From NCBI GenBank assembly GCA_965649825.1, contig OZ287701.1, positions 248,001-312,000 on the forward strand: 64,000 bases of DNA, given 5' to 3'. Position 1 is the stretch's first letter. Each line of letters opens with the position of its first letter. Origin of the DNA: Penicillus capitatus. Lineage: Eukaryota > Chlorophyta. Under the pieces are notes generated by a model. That model saw only the letters and a program-made list of their open reading frames with translations, was not told the origin of the DNA and did no database searches. A program made the position numbers and the translations under genes. Positions 11,335 to 24,267 of the stretch are shown here, piece by piece.

Positions 11335-11680
11335 AAGTGGAGTCGACCCTCGCGCAACGGACGGACAGAAACGCAATCGGATTGTGAGATACGAACACGA
11401 GTTGTTACAAAGAGGAATGTCAGCCTTAAATATCCAGAGTGGTTATGGACTCCCTAACCTTTGCACCTAACAGTTGGGAACTTCAGCAAATGTCTGATAA
11501 CCACATCCCTAACGTTATGGGGAAGTTAGCTCGGGAGCCGACATCCGTCGCGACCGATGGTCAGTGCGCCTGGATGGTTATGCTACGGCTCTAGCACTTC
11601 CGCTGGTTACAACACGACAGTTAGGAGCTACATCTCCTACAGAAACCGTCACACTACCGTCTACGTTTGATGAAAAACAA
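11335..11680 (+). repeat. Diverged about 340-bp element, copy 2
   Basis: Partner of 10370-10720, about 960 bp downstream in direct orientation. The best-preserved shared stretches are around 11450 (tccctaacct) and 11548 (cgtcgcgaccgatg). The diverged 151-bp repeat lies between the two partners. Confidence 0.6.
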
Positions 11681-12918
11681 CCCAATGATGACAACCATCA
11701 CGGATACAGTGACAATCTAAAAACATCTTGACTTGGTAGTATTGGTTGATTTAGAAGCAGAAGACATCGGTCAACATATAATGCAATGGTAAATGATACA
11801 ATTGTTTTCGTCAAGAGACTGCTATCAAGCATCTCTGTCTTCGGACAGGTGTCCTCTTTCGGGTCGCATAATCGTCAAGCTACTTAAACGCTTCCCTATT
11901 ACCAACTCTGCCTTGTCTGGAGTTTTTCCTGTTGATGGCATCGTATCTCGGCGTCGTTTCCGAGCGTCAAGAGTGCATCGGTTTGTAGACTCCGCTTAAA
12001 TATCGCCGTATAGTAGACTTCGTTTCTCGCTTTCTGTGTAAAGCCAAGCCCAACACAACTATTGTGACTCGCGGTTTACTGAGCAAAGGGGAATCGACAA
12101 GGAGCACCGAAGATGAGCATGCAACCACGCAGCAAACGGTGACGAGGTCCCGGACGAGGGCGCAAATTTCCAGCTGCACGACCCATTAGCAGCATATATG
12201 AGCAGAAAAAAGCGGAGTCCGGAAGCCTTGATGGACGACGACGCGCGAAACTTGAATTTGACTTTCGCAGCGTATAGATGTGAAATCGCGTCTCGGGCCC
12301 AGGACGAAGGGACCGCTTTGACGCCCAGACGACGATCAATGGTGATCGCGGATTACAGGGTAGAAGTTCTCAAACAAGCAGCCAATAATGTCTCTATGCA
12401 AAAGCGGCATGCGCATAAATAATGCCGTCGACTCAGTTTTGCCGCGTCTTTCGAATCGTCACCTGATTGACTTAGGGCAGTCAATCCGTCACTTTAACAA
12501 TAGAGTGGTTGTAAAAACCTTATATGCAACATCTTGCCAAAGACTATTATTCCCTAGAAGCTAACACCATATGTGTTGCTTAACATAACACCCGCAACCG
12601 TCATTGTATTTATGTAGCTCATCAAAGCCTCCACTTGAGGAAAGAAATACGTCGGAGTCATTTAAACGCGATTTCTCTTGCAAGATTTTCTTTTCGACGA
12701 TGTAACGTAGAACTGTTAGGACCGAGGGGTGTCGCGAGAGGCATGGGTGCGTCAAGGGCACGAGTAGAGACGAATCGGATGGGTATTCTTTCAGGTAAGT
12801 CTGTACATCGTTATATATCTTAACGTCGCCTCAATCGACAGTGACGTTCCATGCTCTAACAGAACGATGCATTAAGATAGCAAACGCCAGTGTACATGAA
12901 CCGCATTTAAGCGGCATA

Positions 12919-15055
12919 ATGCATCCGTCGGTCTATCGTTTCTCGATTCATAGACTTAGCGGTTCCTTCGAAATGCAGGGCCCAGCCGCTGCCGCTTTAC
13001 TTAACAACAACACCGCCCAGCCAAATGACACTCACATATCCATCGCTTCGGAGCCTGTGTGGTAAAGCTTGCACGAGAAGTACGGCAATAAAGTGCAGGT
13101 AAAATGCCTGACATAGGAACGAAATCAAAAACGGCGCTAGAATAAGCGGCCTCATCAAGACTGCGCCAGACGATGTCATCGAATTTCTGACAACCCACTC
13201 TGTGAAAAGGCTCGGTTCGTTCGTAGTTAAGGTATGATGCATTTCTACTCTCTGAGACATTCACGAGAAATGTTTGTATAAAGCACACAGACGTTTTACT
13301 AGCATTTGGTCAGCAGATCATACTTACAAGGGGATCCGACTCAGTGCACGACCCAGAGTACCAGAGAAACTGGAAAGAAGTCATCAGATCATGTGCCGAG
13401 AAGACAAGCAAACACCGTCGAAGATTCCTGGAAGACAGTGAGTCTTCTTCAACAGAGTCGTGCTCAAAGAGTTTAGCGTAGATTCGTGGGAGGAGAACGT
13501 CACCGTCACTGCCTACGTGGTGAACATTGAGGACGCCGCGGCTAGCCGCAATAATGGACTGCTGTCTCCTCTGGTGCAGAAATCCCATACTGGTGTCGCC
13601 AGCAACGACATCTTCGATCTTCCCGTTGTCCGTGCCATCATCGAGTACAAATGGTGCAGCTGGGCTCGTCCTTATCTGATCATCGAGTTCGGGCTGTACC
13701 TTGGTTGGCTGTTTTCGTTTGTGGCGTTCCTGATCATCTACATCGTACGCCTCGCTTCATCAATTGACCATCACAGGATGTGTGATCTGAAGGAAACGGA
13801 CCTCAGAAAGGACTTTGACGAACAATCAACTTACGGCAGGTTTCTTCTGGTTGTTGCATACATGATGGATGTGCTTTCCGTCGTTCTTATGTCGCCATTT
13901 CTCTTTATTGAATACAAGACGATTTGCTCCTATGGTTTGCGGTGGCTCCAGACGTGCAATCTCATCGACAGCATCGCTTACGTCCTTCAGGTTCTCCCAG
14001 TCACCGTTGTTTCTGCTTTGCTAATGCCTTGTTTGCAGATTGCTGTCTCCTTCCATCATCTCGTCGCAGATGAACATTTGGAGAACAAGCACTATAATAC
14101 GCTCTTGGCTGTGCAATGCGTTCTTCTATTTATCAAGATTCAGCATTTTGGAAGGTATTCATCCTATAAACAGCAGTTTCGGGTAATGATTACCAAAACA
14201 GGGTATTTGGGGCAAAGACCTGCTTCGTGGATCTATTATCCCGCGTCGTTTCTAAAGTTCACTGGTTTCTTGTGTTCATCATTTTGACGATGGTCTCAGT
14301 CGCCCTTTCCCTCGCCGTCCTATACAAAGATGATGCGGTTTGTCTCTTTTCGTTCTTCTTCGTGCGTCCTGATGCAGTATTTCTAGGACGATGGTTTGAG
14401 AACTGCTGGCGATTTTAGCAATGTCATTCGTTCTGTCGTGACTACCTATGCTATTCTGCTTGGACACTTCGAAACAGAATACGTCTTCGACGGCTCGAAC
14501 AAGATTGCGAAGGGTGTCTTCTTACTGTTCTTCCAAGTCATCATGTCCATCACCGTCCTCAATCTCCTCATCGCTGTCATGACGGAATCATACAGAAGAG
14601 TAGGGACGGTTCTCTTGCGTCTAACTAAATGAAGGATTAACGTTCAGGTCGCGACGGAATCAAGGATCATGTACAATGTCGGAAGAGCTCAGCTTATTGA
14701 CGAACTTGAGGTGACACTTCCGAAAAGCTGGGTGCCGAGCTTAAAACCGTTCTGCCATTTTCTCGTGGTTGAGCAAACACCCAAGCAGCAGCGATCTTCA
14801 CGTTCTCGATCACCTCTGGCACGTGTCCTGTCACGCAATAATCCATTGCTGAGCACGGAAGTGGTTGTTGCTCCTTTACTCTCGGAGATTGAGTCCCTGA
14901 AGACCGAAGTGAAAACTTTGACTCGGAACATCGATGTAAGCTTAAACGGACCGGATGATCGTGATGATCGATCACTTCTCTGTGTGTAGACTCTCACCTC
15001 AAAGTTCAACACATTGGTTGAGAGGTTGCCCCCTGCAGCCGCAAATGCTATCTGA
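12919..15055 (+). CDS. TRP-like ion channel, family member C
   Basis: Intact multi-exon paralogue of B, D and E. The likely start is 12919 (MHPSVYRFSIHRLSGSFEM); 12973 is an alternative. Exon 1 ends SIASEPVW at the shared phase-2 intron, whose 3' end is gcctgacatag. Then come VIEFLTTHSVKRLGSF, HTDVLLAFGQQIILTRGSDS, and VTVTAYVVNIEDAAAS. S1 is WARPYLIIEFGLYLGWLFSF and S2 spans MMDVLSVVLMSPFLFIEY. S5 is HWFLVFIILTMVSVALSLAV, the pore loop TTYAILLGHFETEYVFDG, and S6 FQVIMSITVLNLLIAVMTE. The C-terminal coiled-coil tail (SEIESLKTEVKTLTRNID, then LTSKFNTLVERLPPAAANAI) ends at 15055. This copy has an insertion rich in Ser/Arg after PKQ (RSSRSRSPLARV). All exons read open; plasma or ciliary membrane location is inference only. 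Confidence 0.86.
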
Positions 15056-18000
15056 ATCACTATTCTGGGCTTTTTGATTACTCTTGTTAAACGATTCTTT
15101 TCTGTGGGCATAATAAAGCTTCAAAATTTTCCAAGGGTAATCATATTATTGCGTACGCCGTTCAGACAGAATCCCTGATACAGAGAATTTCAGTGCTCAT
15201 GTTGCAGCCCATAAGCTGCATTATTAACTGTGTTCTTGTTCTTTTGTCTGTCTTAAGACTTCGACAGCTTTACTCGATATTGTGTTAGCCGCTTCGGCTT
15301 CATCTGTTGTTGTTTTGATGGATACGACTTTGCCGGTAATGCCGGCACAGGAAATCCTTCTGTCATTGTTTCCTTTTTATACATCCTCATCTGAATCCTA
15401 TCTGTCAGTGTATGTCTACCAAAGAGATTGAACATGTACCACATAACGTATTTCGCTGGGGAGTGAATATGCCACAGGCCAACAAAAACGGTTTTTCAAA
15501 GAACAGTTCCAGTAGGAACGTTAAACACGCAGTGTTGTTCTTCTTTCTCGATTTGCTTTTCGAAGCGATAGAGTGACCGAGTGAACTTGGTTGATCAAAG
15601 CAATACGGAAGTGGAAGAGGACTAAATGAACACTCTAGTCAAGGCTGAATGAAATTAGAAGTGTCGCGTCCGTGACATCTTTCTAAGAGTATTCCGTGCA
15701 AGCTTTTGTGCGAGAACTGTAAAACCATTCAGCGCATTCGCCTTAGACTTTGATCTCAATTACAAAAGAATGCAGCAATACATATCGAAAATACACAGTT
15801 GCATGGATTAGTTATGGGTCATGCATCTGGATGGCTCCACGAGTTTCTTCTAATTTTCCGACACCGAGTCAAATTTACGAAAGGTAACGGTCAATCGCTT
15901 TAGTTTTAGTTCTCTGGTCCGAATTGTGTTGAATCGCCCGTGCAATGTTGATCCCATAGTTAGCTAGCTCCAGACGACGAATTGGACTTGCAAAGTCAAC
16001 GTTACAATTGAGGTAACCCTCGGGTAACATAACAATATAACGACGTTCTCAGTCGAGAAGAAACAAACGACAAGGGACGCAAAAAAAAGAAATTACACCG
16101 TGTCTGTTTGATTTCCATTCAACACAGGAAGAGGATTCGTTCACTTAAACAACTTCGCATTAGATCCCTTCACAACAGTCTTTGTCTTCGTCAGCGGATT
16201 CACAAACGTTCAAAACAAGTTTGGCACTCTATTTACGATTTGGGTCGTTAACGAAGAAACGCGATATCTAACAGAAGGCTATAGTTTCAGTTTGAGGTCT
16301 TCCGCGATGCAAGACTCTGAACATTAGATACAGTCGACACGAAAAATAGTGCGGGCCACAATAAACGCGAATCTCGAAAAACAGGATTCCGTTAACTAAC
16401 AAGACCGTCGTAGAGTCAATGTAATACGGAAAAGATGATAAAGGGACAAGACACAGAATGGCCCCGACAGATGCTCGTATACGTGTGCTTCAATTGTAAC
16501 ACAAACGAGGCACTTCGGACGTGCTGTTCATCCGCTTGAAATGCTCGATGCAATCAGTTTTGGGAGTAAGCATCTTGGCGTTTTCTTGTTCAGCAGCACC
16601 ATCCTATGTTTGGTTATCCCACCACGACAAGTCCATTGTATGAACTTTCAGGTTCTTGAATAAAAGGAACGTCGACTTAAGGTCGTTGTTTTGTCTTAGA
16701 GTTGTCTGTGGTTGGTGTTCCTTCACGACGTCCTTCCTCTTGGCCATTTAGTTTTTACTCGGCAAAAGTCTTTTTGCACAAGAACTAGGTGAGAACTGAC
16801 GGGTGGACACGAACGGTTTCCAGCCCGCGGACCAGACATATCGCAGCTTCGCGACGTGACGTCCGACCGCGGGCGACCAAGGGTATAAATGATGGTGCGT
16901 GCGCCGACCTGTAGTCTCTGCTTTGACTCAGGTGTCTTCCCTCCGTTCTCGCGACGCGACCGTGGCGCACGTCTCTCTGAAGATTCCCGTCAAGAACCAC
17001 GTAGAATACTCTTCGAAACGAGTGCATGAAAAGTTCGCCGAAATCGAGTTACATCTAAAATTGGAAAGGAGCGCAAGAAAGTCAACAACAGCACTCAGAG
17101 CGCCAACTGAGTTCGATAAGCAAACAAACAACTCAGAGAACAGTTAAATACCTGGCGCTGCTCGGGAACCGGAAATTCCTCCAGAACTTCAAGCAGGTAG
17201 AACTTATCCGCGAGTTTGAGCTAACCAGTGGAGCTCTAGTGGCTCTGCCACAGGTTTCCCTGTGATTAATTGATCCTCTGCTCCACGAGGCTTTAGCTAA
17301 TTGATCCTCTGACACAAATGACTCTGTATCATCCGTTTCGCCAGTGCAAGTTACTATAAAACTCAATGCGCCCCTTTGTCACGTCTTGGCCCTTTTCCTT
17401 AGCACATTGCCCATCCGACGTCCTATTCTTTTCATATAGCTCGAGAATTCTCCTTCATCTGTTGATCTATTTGCGCCCAGTATTGCAACATCACGTTTTC
17501 AGCCTAGGAAGATTTTGTCAAAACTCTTCCTCTTGGAATCGTTCGTGCTCTTGTGTGGCAATCATGTGTCACGCCACTGAAGAAAGTCGACATGCGATGC
17601 GTACTCATTGCGTTGTTGAAGAACATTGGTGACCTGAATCCGCGGATATATAAAGAGGCCAGATCTCTCCACACGACGACTTTGTGTACTGTTGCAAGTG
17701 GACACGACCGCCAGTTTCGTCTTCTTTCCTAGTTCAAGTTGTTTTCCGAATGGGTCTTCATATCTTCGTTATCTGGACAAGGCATGTAAGAACAAAAGAT
17801 ATCGGTCGGTGTCTCTCGGATTTCATTGGAAGAGATCGAACCGAGCTTTTCCCAACCGATATTCAAACATTGATTCAAATCCAATCACGTGCGCAATTTT
17901 ATCCCTCGGCTATGATTGTAAAGTTGTGCTTTTCTCCTTGTTCCCGATAACAAACAGAGATCATTGGCCACGTGGAATCTAAACCCACCAACGTGCAACA

Positions 18001-18424
18001 CTCGGGGGTTTTCGAGTCTCTTTTACTTGGACGTTATGGACAAAGGTTCAGAGTAGAGAATTATTGCGCAATCGAGGGGATACAGAATTTCTAAGGCTTC
18101 CTGCTTTTGGCAAGAGCACTCAGGGAACCAGTTCTGTCAGCATCCAAACGTAACTCGCAAGAGCAAAGACTGATCAACGATGACGATGGTCCATTACGTC
18201 GGCATAAAGCGATGCGAAGAAATGCGACGTGTCGTAAGGCATGTAACTTATTACAGTTGATAGGCAAACGGGTCCGCCAAGAATGCGACGATTGGCACTT
18301 ATGAAGCCGTTGTGTCGATAGATAGGTGTTTTAGTTAAGGTTTAGTAAGTAGTTGTGGTAGAAGCTCCGTCCTAGGTCTGGGTTACTCCAACGCAACTCT
18401 CCCTTGTAAGGTTTCCTTCTAAGC
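15056..18424. other. Spacer between channel genes C and D, with relics of the duplicated unit
   Basis: The first about 750 bp is diverged but alignable to the DNA downstream of channel D (20625-21350). Shared segments include ccaaagagattg, agttccagtaggaacg against caattccagtaggaacg, and cttggttgatcaaagcaat against cttggtcggtcaaagcaat. The alignment runs into the PAN-gene relic listed separately. The remainder contains TATA-like motifs (16882, 17350 and 17647) and a short repeat of taattgatcctctg near 17266 and 17297. No gene was recognised. Confidence 0.6.
15640..15770 (-). pseudogene. Decayed last exon of a PAN/apple-domain gene
   Basis: Read on the minus strand, this stretch gives GECAEWFYSSRTKACTEY in the same order and spacing as GGCAAWFYNPNNETCTGI at the end of the intact PAN-domain gene (21210-21959). 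The reading is interrupted by a stop just before GEC and another just after TEY. Flanking DNA is also alignable to that flanking the intact gene. This shows that the unit downstream of channel C once carried its own PAN-domain gene, now lost. Limits are approximate. Confidence 0.7.
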
Positions 18425-20624
18425 ATGGCACGCTTCACGATGCGTTACGGCAGCAAACGCTACGAATCTCTACATCGCGCGTTTGAGCACCAAAGCGTGT
18501 CCATTATTCCTCGGTCGGTATTCTCAAATTCTATGGAAATGCCGGATATGACCATTGTGGAATCAATCGAGGACTTCGACTCCCAGTCCGACTACACTAG
18601 CTCATCCACCGTTTCGGAGTCCATGTGGTAATACCTATACTAAACGTTGTCCATGAGGTGTCAATGAAACGTCTGACTTCAGGAAGGCCGTACGACAGGG
18701 AGCCAGAATAGGTGACCTAATCAAGACTGCTCCAAAGGAAGTCATCAGCGTGCTAAAAAGCCACGCAGTAAAAAGATTGGGTTCTTTCGATGTGAAAGTA
18801 TGGTGCACTTTTTACTCTCTGAGGCACTAATGCGATGATTCTGCGAAGGACACGGACGTCTTACTGGCCTTTGGCCAGCAGATCATGCTCACGCGGGGAT
18901 TCGACACAGCGCGGGACCCAGAGTTCCAAAGAAACTGGGAAGAAGTCATCAGATCGTGTGTCGAGAAGACAAGCAAACGCCGTCGAAGATTTCTGGAAGA
19001 CAGTGAGTGTTCTTCACCAAGAGCTTTGCTCAAAGTCTTCTGAAGATCCGTGGGAGGAGTGCGTCACCGTCACTGCCTACGTGGTGAACATTGAGGAAGC
19101 CGCGGCTGGCCTCAAGAATGGACTGCTGTCTCCTCTGGTGCAGAAATCCCAGATTGGCGTCACCAGCAACGATATCTTCGATCTTCCCGCTATCCGTGCC
19201 GTCGTCGAGTACAAGTGGCGCAACTGGGCTCGCCGGTACCTGATCATCGAGTTCGTGCTGTACCTTGGCTGGTTGATTTCGTTCTGTGCATTCTTGATCA
19301 CCTACATCGTACGTCGCCTCTCGCTTAATCGATTAACGATCAAGAAAGCGTGATCTGTAGGAAGGGGACTTGAAAGAGAGTTTTTCCGAACAATCACCGA
19401 AGGGCAGGTTCCTGAAAGCCGAAGCATACCTGATGGATGTGCTATCCATCATTTTTATGTCGCCCTTTCTTTTCATTGAATACAACACAATTTGCTTCTA
19501 TGGAATGAGGTGGTTCCAGACGTGGAACCTGATGGACAGTATCGCTTACGTCCTTCAGGTTCTCCCAATCGCCTCCGATTCTTCTTGATAATAACTGGTT
19601 TGCAGTTTGCCATCTCCTTCTATCACCTCCTTGCAGACGAGCACATGGAAAGCAAGCACTACGATACGCTATTGGCTGTCCAATGTGTTCTTCTCTTCAT
19701 TAAAGTACAGTATTTTGGAAGGTAACTCTTACCCCACAAACAGCAGTTTCGGACAATGCCTGTGCTCAACAGGGTTTTCGGAGCGCGGACCTCCTTCATG
19801 GAAGTGATAGCTCGCGTCCTGTGTAAAGCTTACTGGTTCTTCGTGTTCATCATTTTGACAATGGTCTCAGTCTCTCTTTCCTTCGCCGTCCTGTACAAAG
19901 ATGACGCAGTATGTCTCTTTTCCCTCTTTTCTGTGCACCCTGATGCAAGTATTTTAGGATGATGCTGTGGATACTGCCGACGATTTTCGGAATGTCATTC
20001 GTTCTGTTGTGACCACATACGCCATTCTGCTTGGAAACTTCGAAACCGATTACGTCTTCGATGGCTCAAACAGGATTGTGAAGGGTGTTTTCTTTCTCTT
20101 CTTCCAAGTCATCATGTCCATTACTGTCCTCAATCTCCTTATCGCTGTCATGACAGAAGCCTACGGAACAGTACTGTCGGTTCTCCAGATGATCACTTGG
20201 ATAACAGTCTGCATGCAGGTCACGACGGAATCCAGAATCATGTACAACATTGGAAGAGCACAGATAATGGACGAACTCGAGGTGGCACTTCCCAAGAGCT
20301 GGGGACCGCGCTTGAAACCGTTTTGCCATTTCCTCATGGTTGAGCCAACACCCAAGCAGTAGAGTTTCTCGAGTTGTCAATCACGATAGCAGAGTGTCCT
20401 ACTCCACAGGGATTCATCTTTCAAAGAACAGGGGGGCGCTGTTTCTTTTACTTCCGAAGAAGGAGACTGGCGGGATGAAGTACAGTCTCTGAGGAAGAAA
20501 GTTGACGTAAGCTTGATTATACATGGTACCAGTAAAAAGATTGCTTGTCTGTTTGTAGACTCTTACTTCACAGCTCAACATATTGGTTGAGAGGCTCTCT
20601 CCTGCAGTCAATAACGCTCTCTGA
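18425..20624 (+). CDS. TRP-like ion channel, family member D
   Basis: The ATG at 18425 opens MARFTMRYGSKRYESLHRAF, closely matching member E. Exon 1 ends SSTVSESMW. Shared blocks are VISVLKSHAVKRLGSF, DTDVLLAFGQQIMLTRGFDT, VTVTAYVVNIEEAAAG, S1 WARRYLIIEFVLYLGWLISF, S2 LMDVLSIIFMSPFLFIEY, YWFFVFIILTMVSVSLSFAV (S5), the pore VTTYAILLGNFETDYVFDG, and FQVIMSITVLNLLIAVMTEA (S6). After IGRAQIMDELE, an intron splits the codon for Q in EPTPKQ. The tail DEVQSLRKKVD and LTSQLNILVERLSPAVNNAL ends at 20624. Intron sequences, not only exons, resemble those of E, so D and E are the most recently separated pair. Product about 580-600 aa. Confidence 0.87.
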
Positions 20625-21209
20625 TGCATTATTCTGTGGATTTTTGATATCTTTTGTCCGATTATTTATCTCTGTGGCAATTATGGAGTTCAAGACTTTT
20701 AAACAGACTTACCATTTTGGTGTGCAGTCGACTTGGACAGAAAATCCCACACATAGAATTTTCCGACGTTCGTGTTGAAATCTATCTATTTACTCACTTC
20801 CTACTGTTATTTTTCCATTACCATCTCTGTGGTTTCGACAGCTCTCTCGACACTAAGCGTAAGCACGCTAGTTCATCTGTGTCTGCACCGACGGAGTTGG
20901 CCTCGTAGACAATTCTCATTCCAAGTGGGACTGTTATGTCAATATCTGATCTGCATCCACCGTCTCGCCGGACGTTTGCCAAAGAGATTGGACACGTATT
21001 GCACACAACATAACGTTCTCATTACTGCGCGAATGTGCCACAGATCAGTAAACACGAGAATGATACTCAAAGAGCAATTCCAGTAGGAACGCCAAACACT
21101 CGGTGATCTTGCTCGATTGGACATCTGAGCCGATATAAGCCGAGTGGGACTTGGTCGGTCAAAGCAATGTGAAAGAAGAGGACTGGATAATCAAACAACA
21201 AGTCTCCAT
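20625..21209. other. Spacer between channel D and the convergent PAN-domain gene
   Basis: 3' flanks of two convergent genes. Much of it is alignable to 15056-15640, showing that it belongs to the duplicated unit. No coding potential is supported. Confidence 0.5.
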
Positions 21210-21959
21210 TCAAGGTCGGATGGAACCGCAAATGTCCCTTCCTTCGACGCCTTCTGAGAGTATCCCGGTGCAGGTTTCATTGTTCGGATTGTAGAACCAC
21301 GCAGCACATCCGCCGTAGACGTTGCTCTGCACTAAGCGGACACGCAAACACATTTGCATGGACAGCGTCAAGAAATTGACGTACAGTTCAGGCAGGCGGC
21401 TCGACAGGCTTCCTGCGAGGTTCTGACACCAACGACAATGGGGGACAGTCGACACCCGTGCGCTTCCGTTTCGGTTCCCCGAGTGGAGTTGCTCCTCACC
21501 GGCACTCTGAGGCCGACGCCGTAGTTGGCGTCGCATGCCGTGCCGAGCTCCTCGGGCACGTCGTGTTCATTGTAGAAGTCTGCGTAGTACGAACCAACTT
21601 CGTCCGTCTCTTCATCGAAATGAAAGACATATCCGTCGCAGTACTCACGGTCGGGGCTGTACACGTAGCCAAAGCACGGACCGTTGCGTTTGCTCGAATC
21701 TACGAAAAAGACAGCTCCTTCTTTCTCGCGGTGAAGGAAGCGGTGCTGTCTCACAATTCTTGCAGGCTTCGACACACGTTTGCTCGTCGAGAGCGAGCGT
21801 CAAGCGCACGTATGAATATGTACAGGCACGCTGCTCCTCTAGGGGGTCATAAAAGAGAGCGTAGTCGTCCGCCTGTCCGCCACCGTAAGACGCCTGTCCG
21901 GCGACAGTACTGACAAAGACAACAGCGAGAAGCGTTAGAGAAACGCGCGAGAGCGCCAT
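21210..21959 (-). CDS. Secreted protein with PAN/apple-like cysteine-rich repeats
   Basis: The start at 21959 gives a signal peptide (MALSRVSLTLLAVVFVSTVA). Three exons follow, with a proposed 40-nt phase-1 intron after EACKN and a second phase-1 intron after RAACLN, and the stop at 21210. There are two related modules. The first has CTYSYVRLTLALDEQTCVEACKN then GPCFGYVYSPDREYCDGYVF. The second has CRLSPIVVGVRTSQEACRAACLN then GGCAAWFYNPNNETCTGIL. The order of Cys residues and the C..W/Y..C pattern suit PAN/apple domains, which bind proteins or sugars. The intron lies at the same place in each module, so they arose by exon duplication. A TATA-like aataaa lies about 60 bp upstream. Likely an extracellular adhesive; ligand unknown. 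Confidence 0.75.
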
Positions 21960-24267
21960 AGTAATAGTATTCAGACAAATCAGTATGTATATCGTTGAAA
22001 CGCTTGTATGAATTGTTTTGAGAAATAAAGGCAAAGAGACAATGGCGCTCTGAACTTCGACTGAAATCGCACGAGTCCCTTCCCAGCCATCGACGGAAGT
22101 GAAGCCCGAAGGAAGTGGCTTCTTCTCGAAACAGTGCAGTAATAAATGGTATCCGTGACAAATACAACAGTTTGTAATGCATGACTCATGTGGGTATGAC
22201 GTTTTTCGTCTTGCTGTCGTGAACTTGGATATGCGGCCGGAATGGCGTTGCGCTGCACGCCGCGCTGATCGACGGCAATCTCCCAAAACGTGTGTTCTGG
22301 CTTCGGCCTTGGAGGTCTATCTGGCCATGCGTCTCGACTGACCTGTGCACCAGCCCCTCGACCCAAAAGGAAATGGAGAACTGCGCGCCTTCTTGCGAGC
22401 GCGGGCGCATTCGAGCAGCCATCACTGGCAAAGAATGAACCCTTAGTTCTCTGCCCGTTACTTGAGTTGTTTGTCCATTGTGCTTTTCTAGCTAATGAGC
22501 CATTATCTAAGTGAAGGAGGGAAGGCTGTTTTGGCAATCATTGCTTCAACACGTCGCGGATGGTGATCAGTTTTCGGTATCTTTGACTGTCTGCTATCTG
22601 TCACAGTGAGAACAGTCGCACGTAACATCGTTGAACTGCGACGGTCCTTCAAAACCTTGACAGGTGCCTTCGGGGTTATCCCTATTGTGCATCGCTCGCT
22701 TTCTGCATCCGTGTCGAGGCTTCGTTGCCGTGCGTACTTTGACATGTCGCCTTAGAGACCTGGTGCTGACGTAGATGGTCGAAGGAGCTGTATACTGGTT
22801 CTGCCTGCAGGCAGAACATTCCACATGTGCAAAGAACACCGTTGTGTGTTCAGCGCAGTAGCGTTTGGGAGTGTGTCGCGATCGATGCGCCGTCTACGGG
22901 TTTTTCTTATACGATCCACAATTCTCCCTAGATATGCCTCTACAGGAAGGGTTGTTTGTGCTTGTAGCTATTACCTGATGATAATAGATTCATTAAGAGA
23001 TGGTTAGAAATGTAGCGTTCTGCATCTGGATCATTCTATTTCCTGCTCATTTCTCTGCAACTCTTGATGCAAATCTCAACAAAAACCGATCTCTTTAACG
23101 ACTCCTAGAATTTACGATGAACTCGCTATCAGCCTTACTCTTGTATCACTGTGCTACAACTCAAGGCGAATAGTTTTTTTTTGATTTGAAGTGCGACGCC
23201 ATCAGTGGCGAAGCTCGTTCTAGGCCTTCATTGTTCGCATAACAGAGAAGAGGTGTTCAATATAACTCAAGGATTTGAATGAACGTTTGACATGTCGACG
23301 TGCTCTATTTGGAAATAATGTACACTCGGGGTGATACAGCGAAGCTCTTTCAATCTCTCCAGGAAATATTAAACTGCTAACCGACTTAGTCATCTGATAA
23401 ACGTAGACGAACCAAAGAATCTTTGTGATGCATATAAATAAGATCCGCCTTACCTTGTCAGAGATGAAGGTAGCCATCCTCGACACTTGGTTGACTCATC
23501 ACCCGCGTTTTGCTTCCACTGACTCTGTTGGCTCGTGCTCGGCGTAATGTCCTGACATCTGTTCAGTCCAATAGGATTAATGGAGAGTAAGGCCTACGAA
23601 ACTGTTAGGATAGAAGGGCAGCGCTCACGGTTAGTGTGCACAAAATCTCACACTTCACCTTTTCTCGCTTGATCGCCAAGGCGAATTTGAAGAGAGGACC
23701 AGCAAGTTCTTGATCCCGCCGGCTTCTTGTTCCACTGAGAATGTAGCTGAACCGGTCTTCCTCGCAGGACATGTTTTTTCCCGAGTTCGACCGCGGCGAC
23801 CTCTTCTCACAGAGACACCATCGAAGTATCGCTCCCACAGCGGAGTTTTCGCGAACCTCTGAGTAATGTTGCTCCAATTATCTGCTCGCACATTGGGATG
23901 TCCACATCTCTCACTTTTGGAAGGAGAGAATTCGACTGCGATGATCGATTCAGTGAAACCGTTAGGACTCGCCGAGCATCGAGAGCATTGACCAGAGGTT
24001 AATGCAAAAGACTGCTCGTCACCTGGTACATCCAAACACTCTCACTCTTCGTGGTTAACGCGGCTGCAGGACCACGCATCATATGTTATTGGAACACGTG
24101 GCATTCGTAAAACGTGGACCGCGCGCGACTGCCCCGCGGTGGATAGGTGACGAACGCAATATAATGAGATTCTTGGCATTTACATGGATAGTTGTGGCAA
24201 TAGCACCGTGTTTCAGTCTACGTCATTTTTACCGCGACCTCTCTACGAAAAAGTTACCTTCTAGAAA
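21960..24267. other. Spacer between the PAN-domain gene and channel E
   Basis: Divergent intergenic DNA. A minus-strand open stretch at 22594-22839 (Cys-containing, ending SQFNDVTCDCSHCDR) could be a remnant of a secreted protein but has no start, signal peptide or partner exon I can support. Nothing else was recognised. Confidence 0.4.

Larger units (their letters stand above)
8095..12918. other. Repeat-bearing spacer between channel genes B and C
   Basis: Nearly 5 kb without a recognised gene. It holds two identical 151-bp repeats and a diverged third copy, two diverged copies of a roughly 340-bp element (all listed separately), and several TATA-like motifs (8875, 9512, 10959 and about 11088). 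Short ORFs, for example at 8515-8775 and 12198-12422, have no similarity I recognise and are not called as genes. Confidence 0.6.

Noticed and set aside
12198-12422. 74-codon plus-strand ORF with basic composition
   Set aside because: No similarity, no partner exon and no family support; too short to accept in a repeat-rich spacer.
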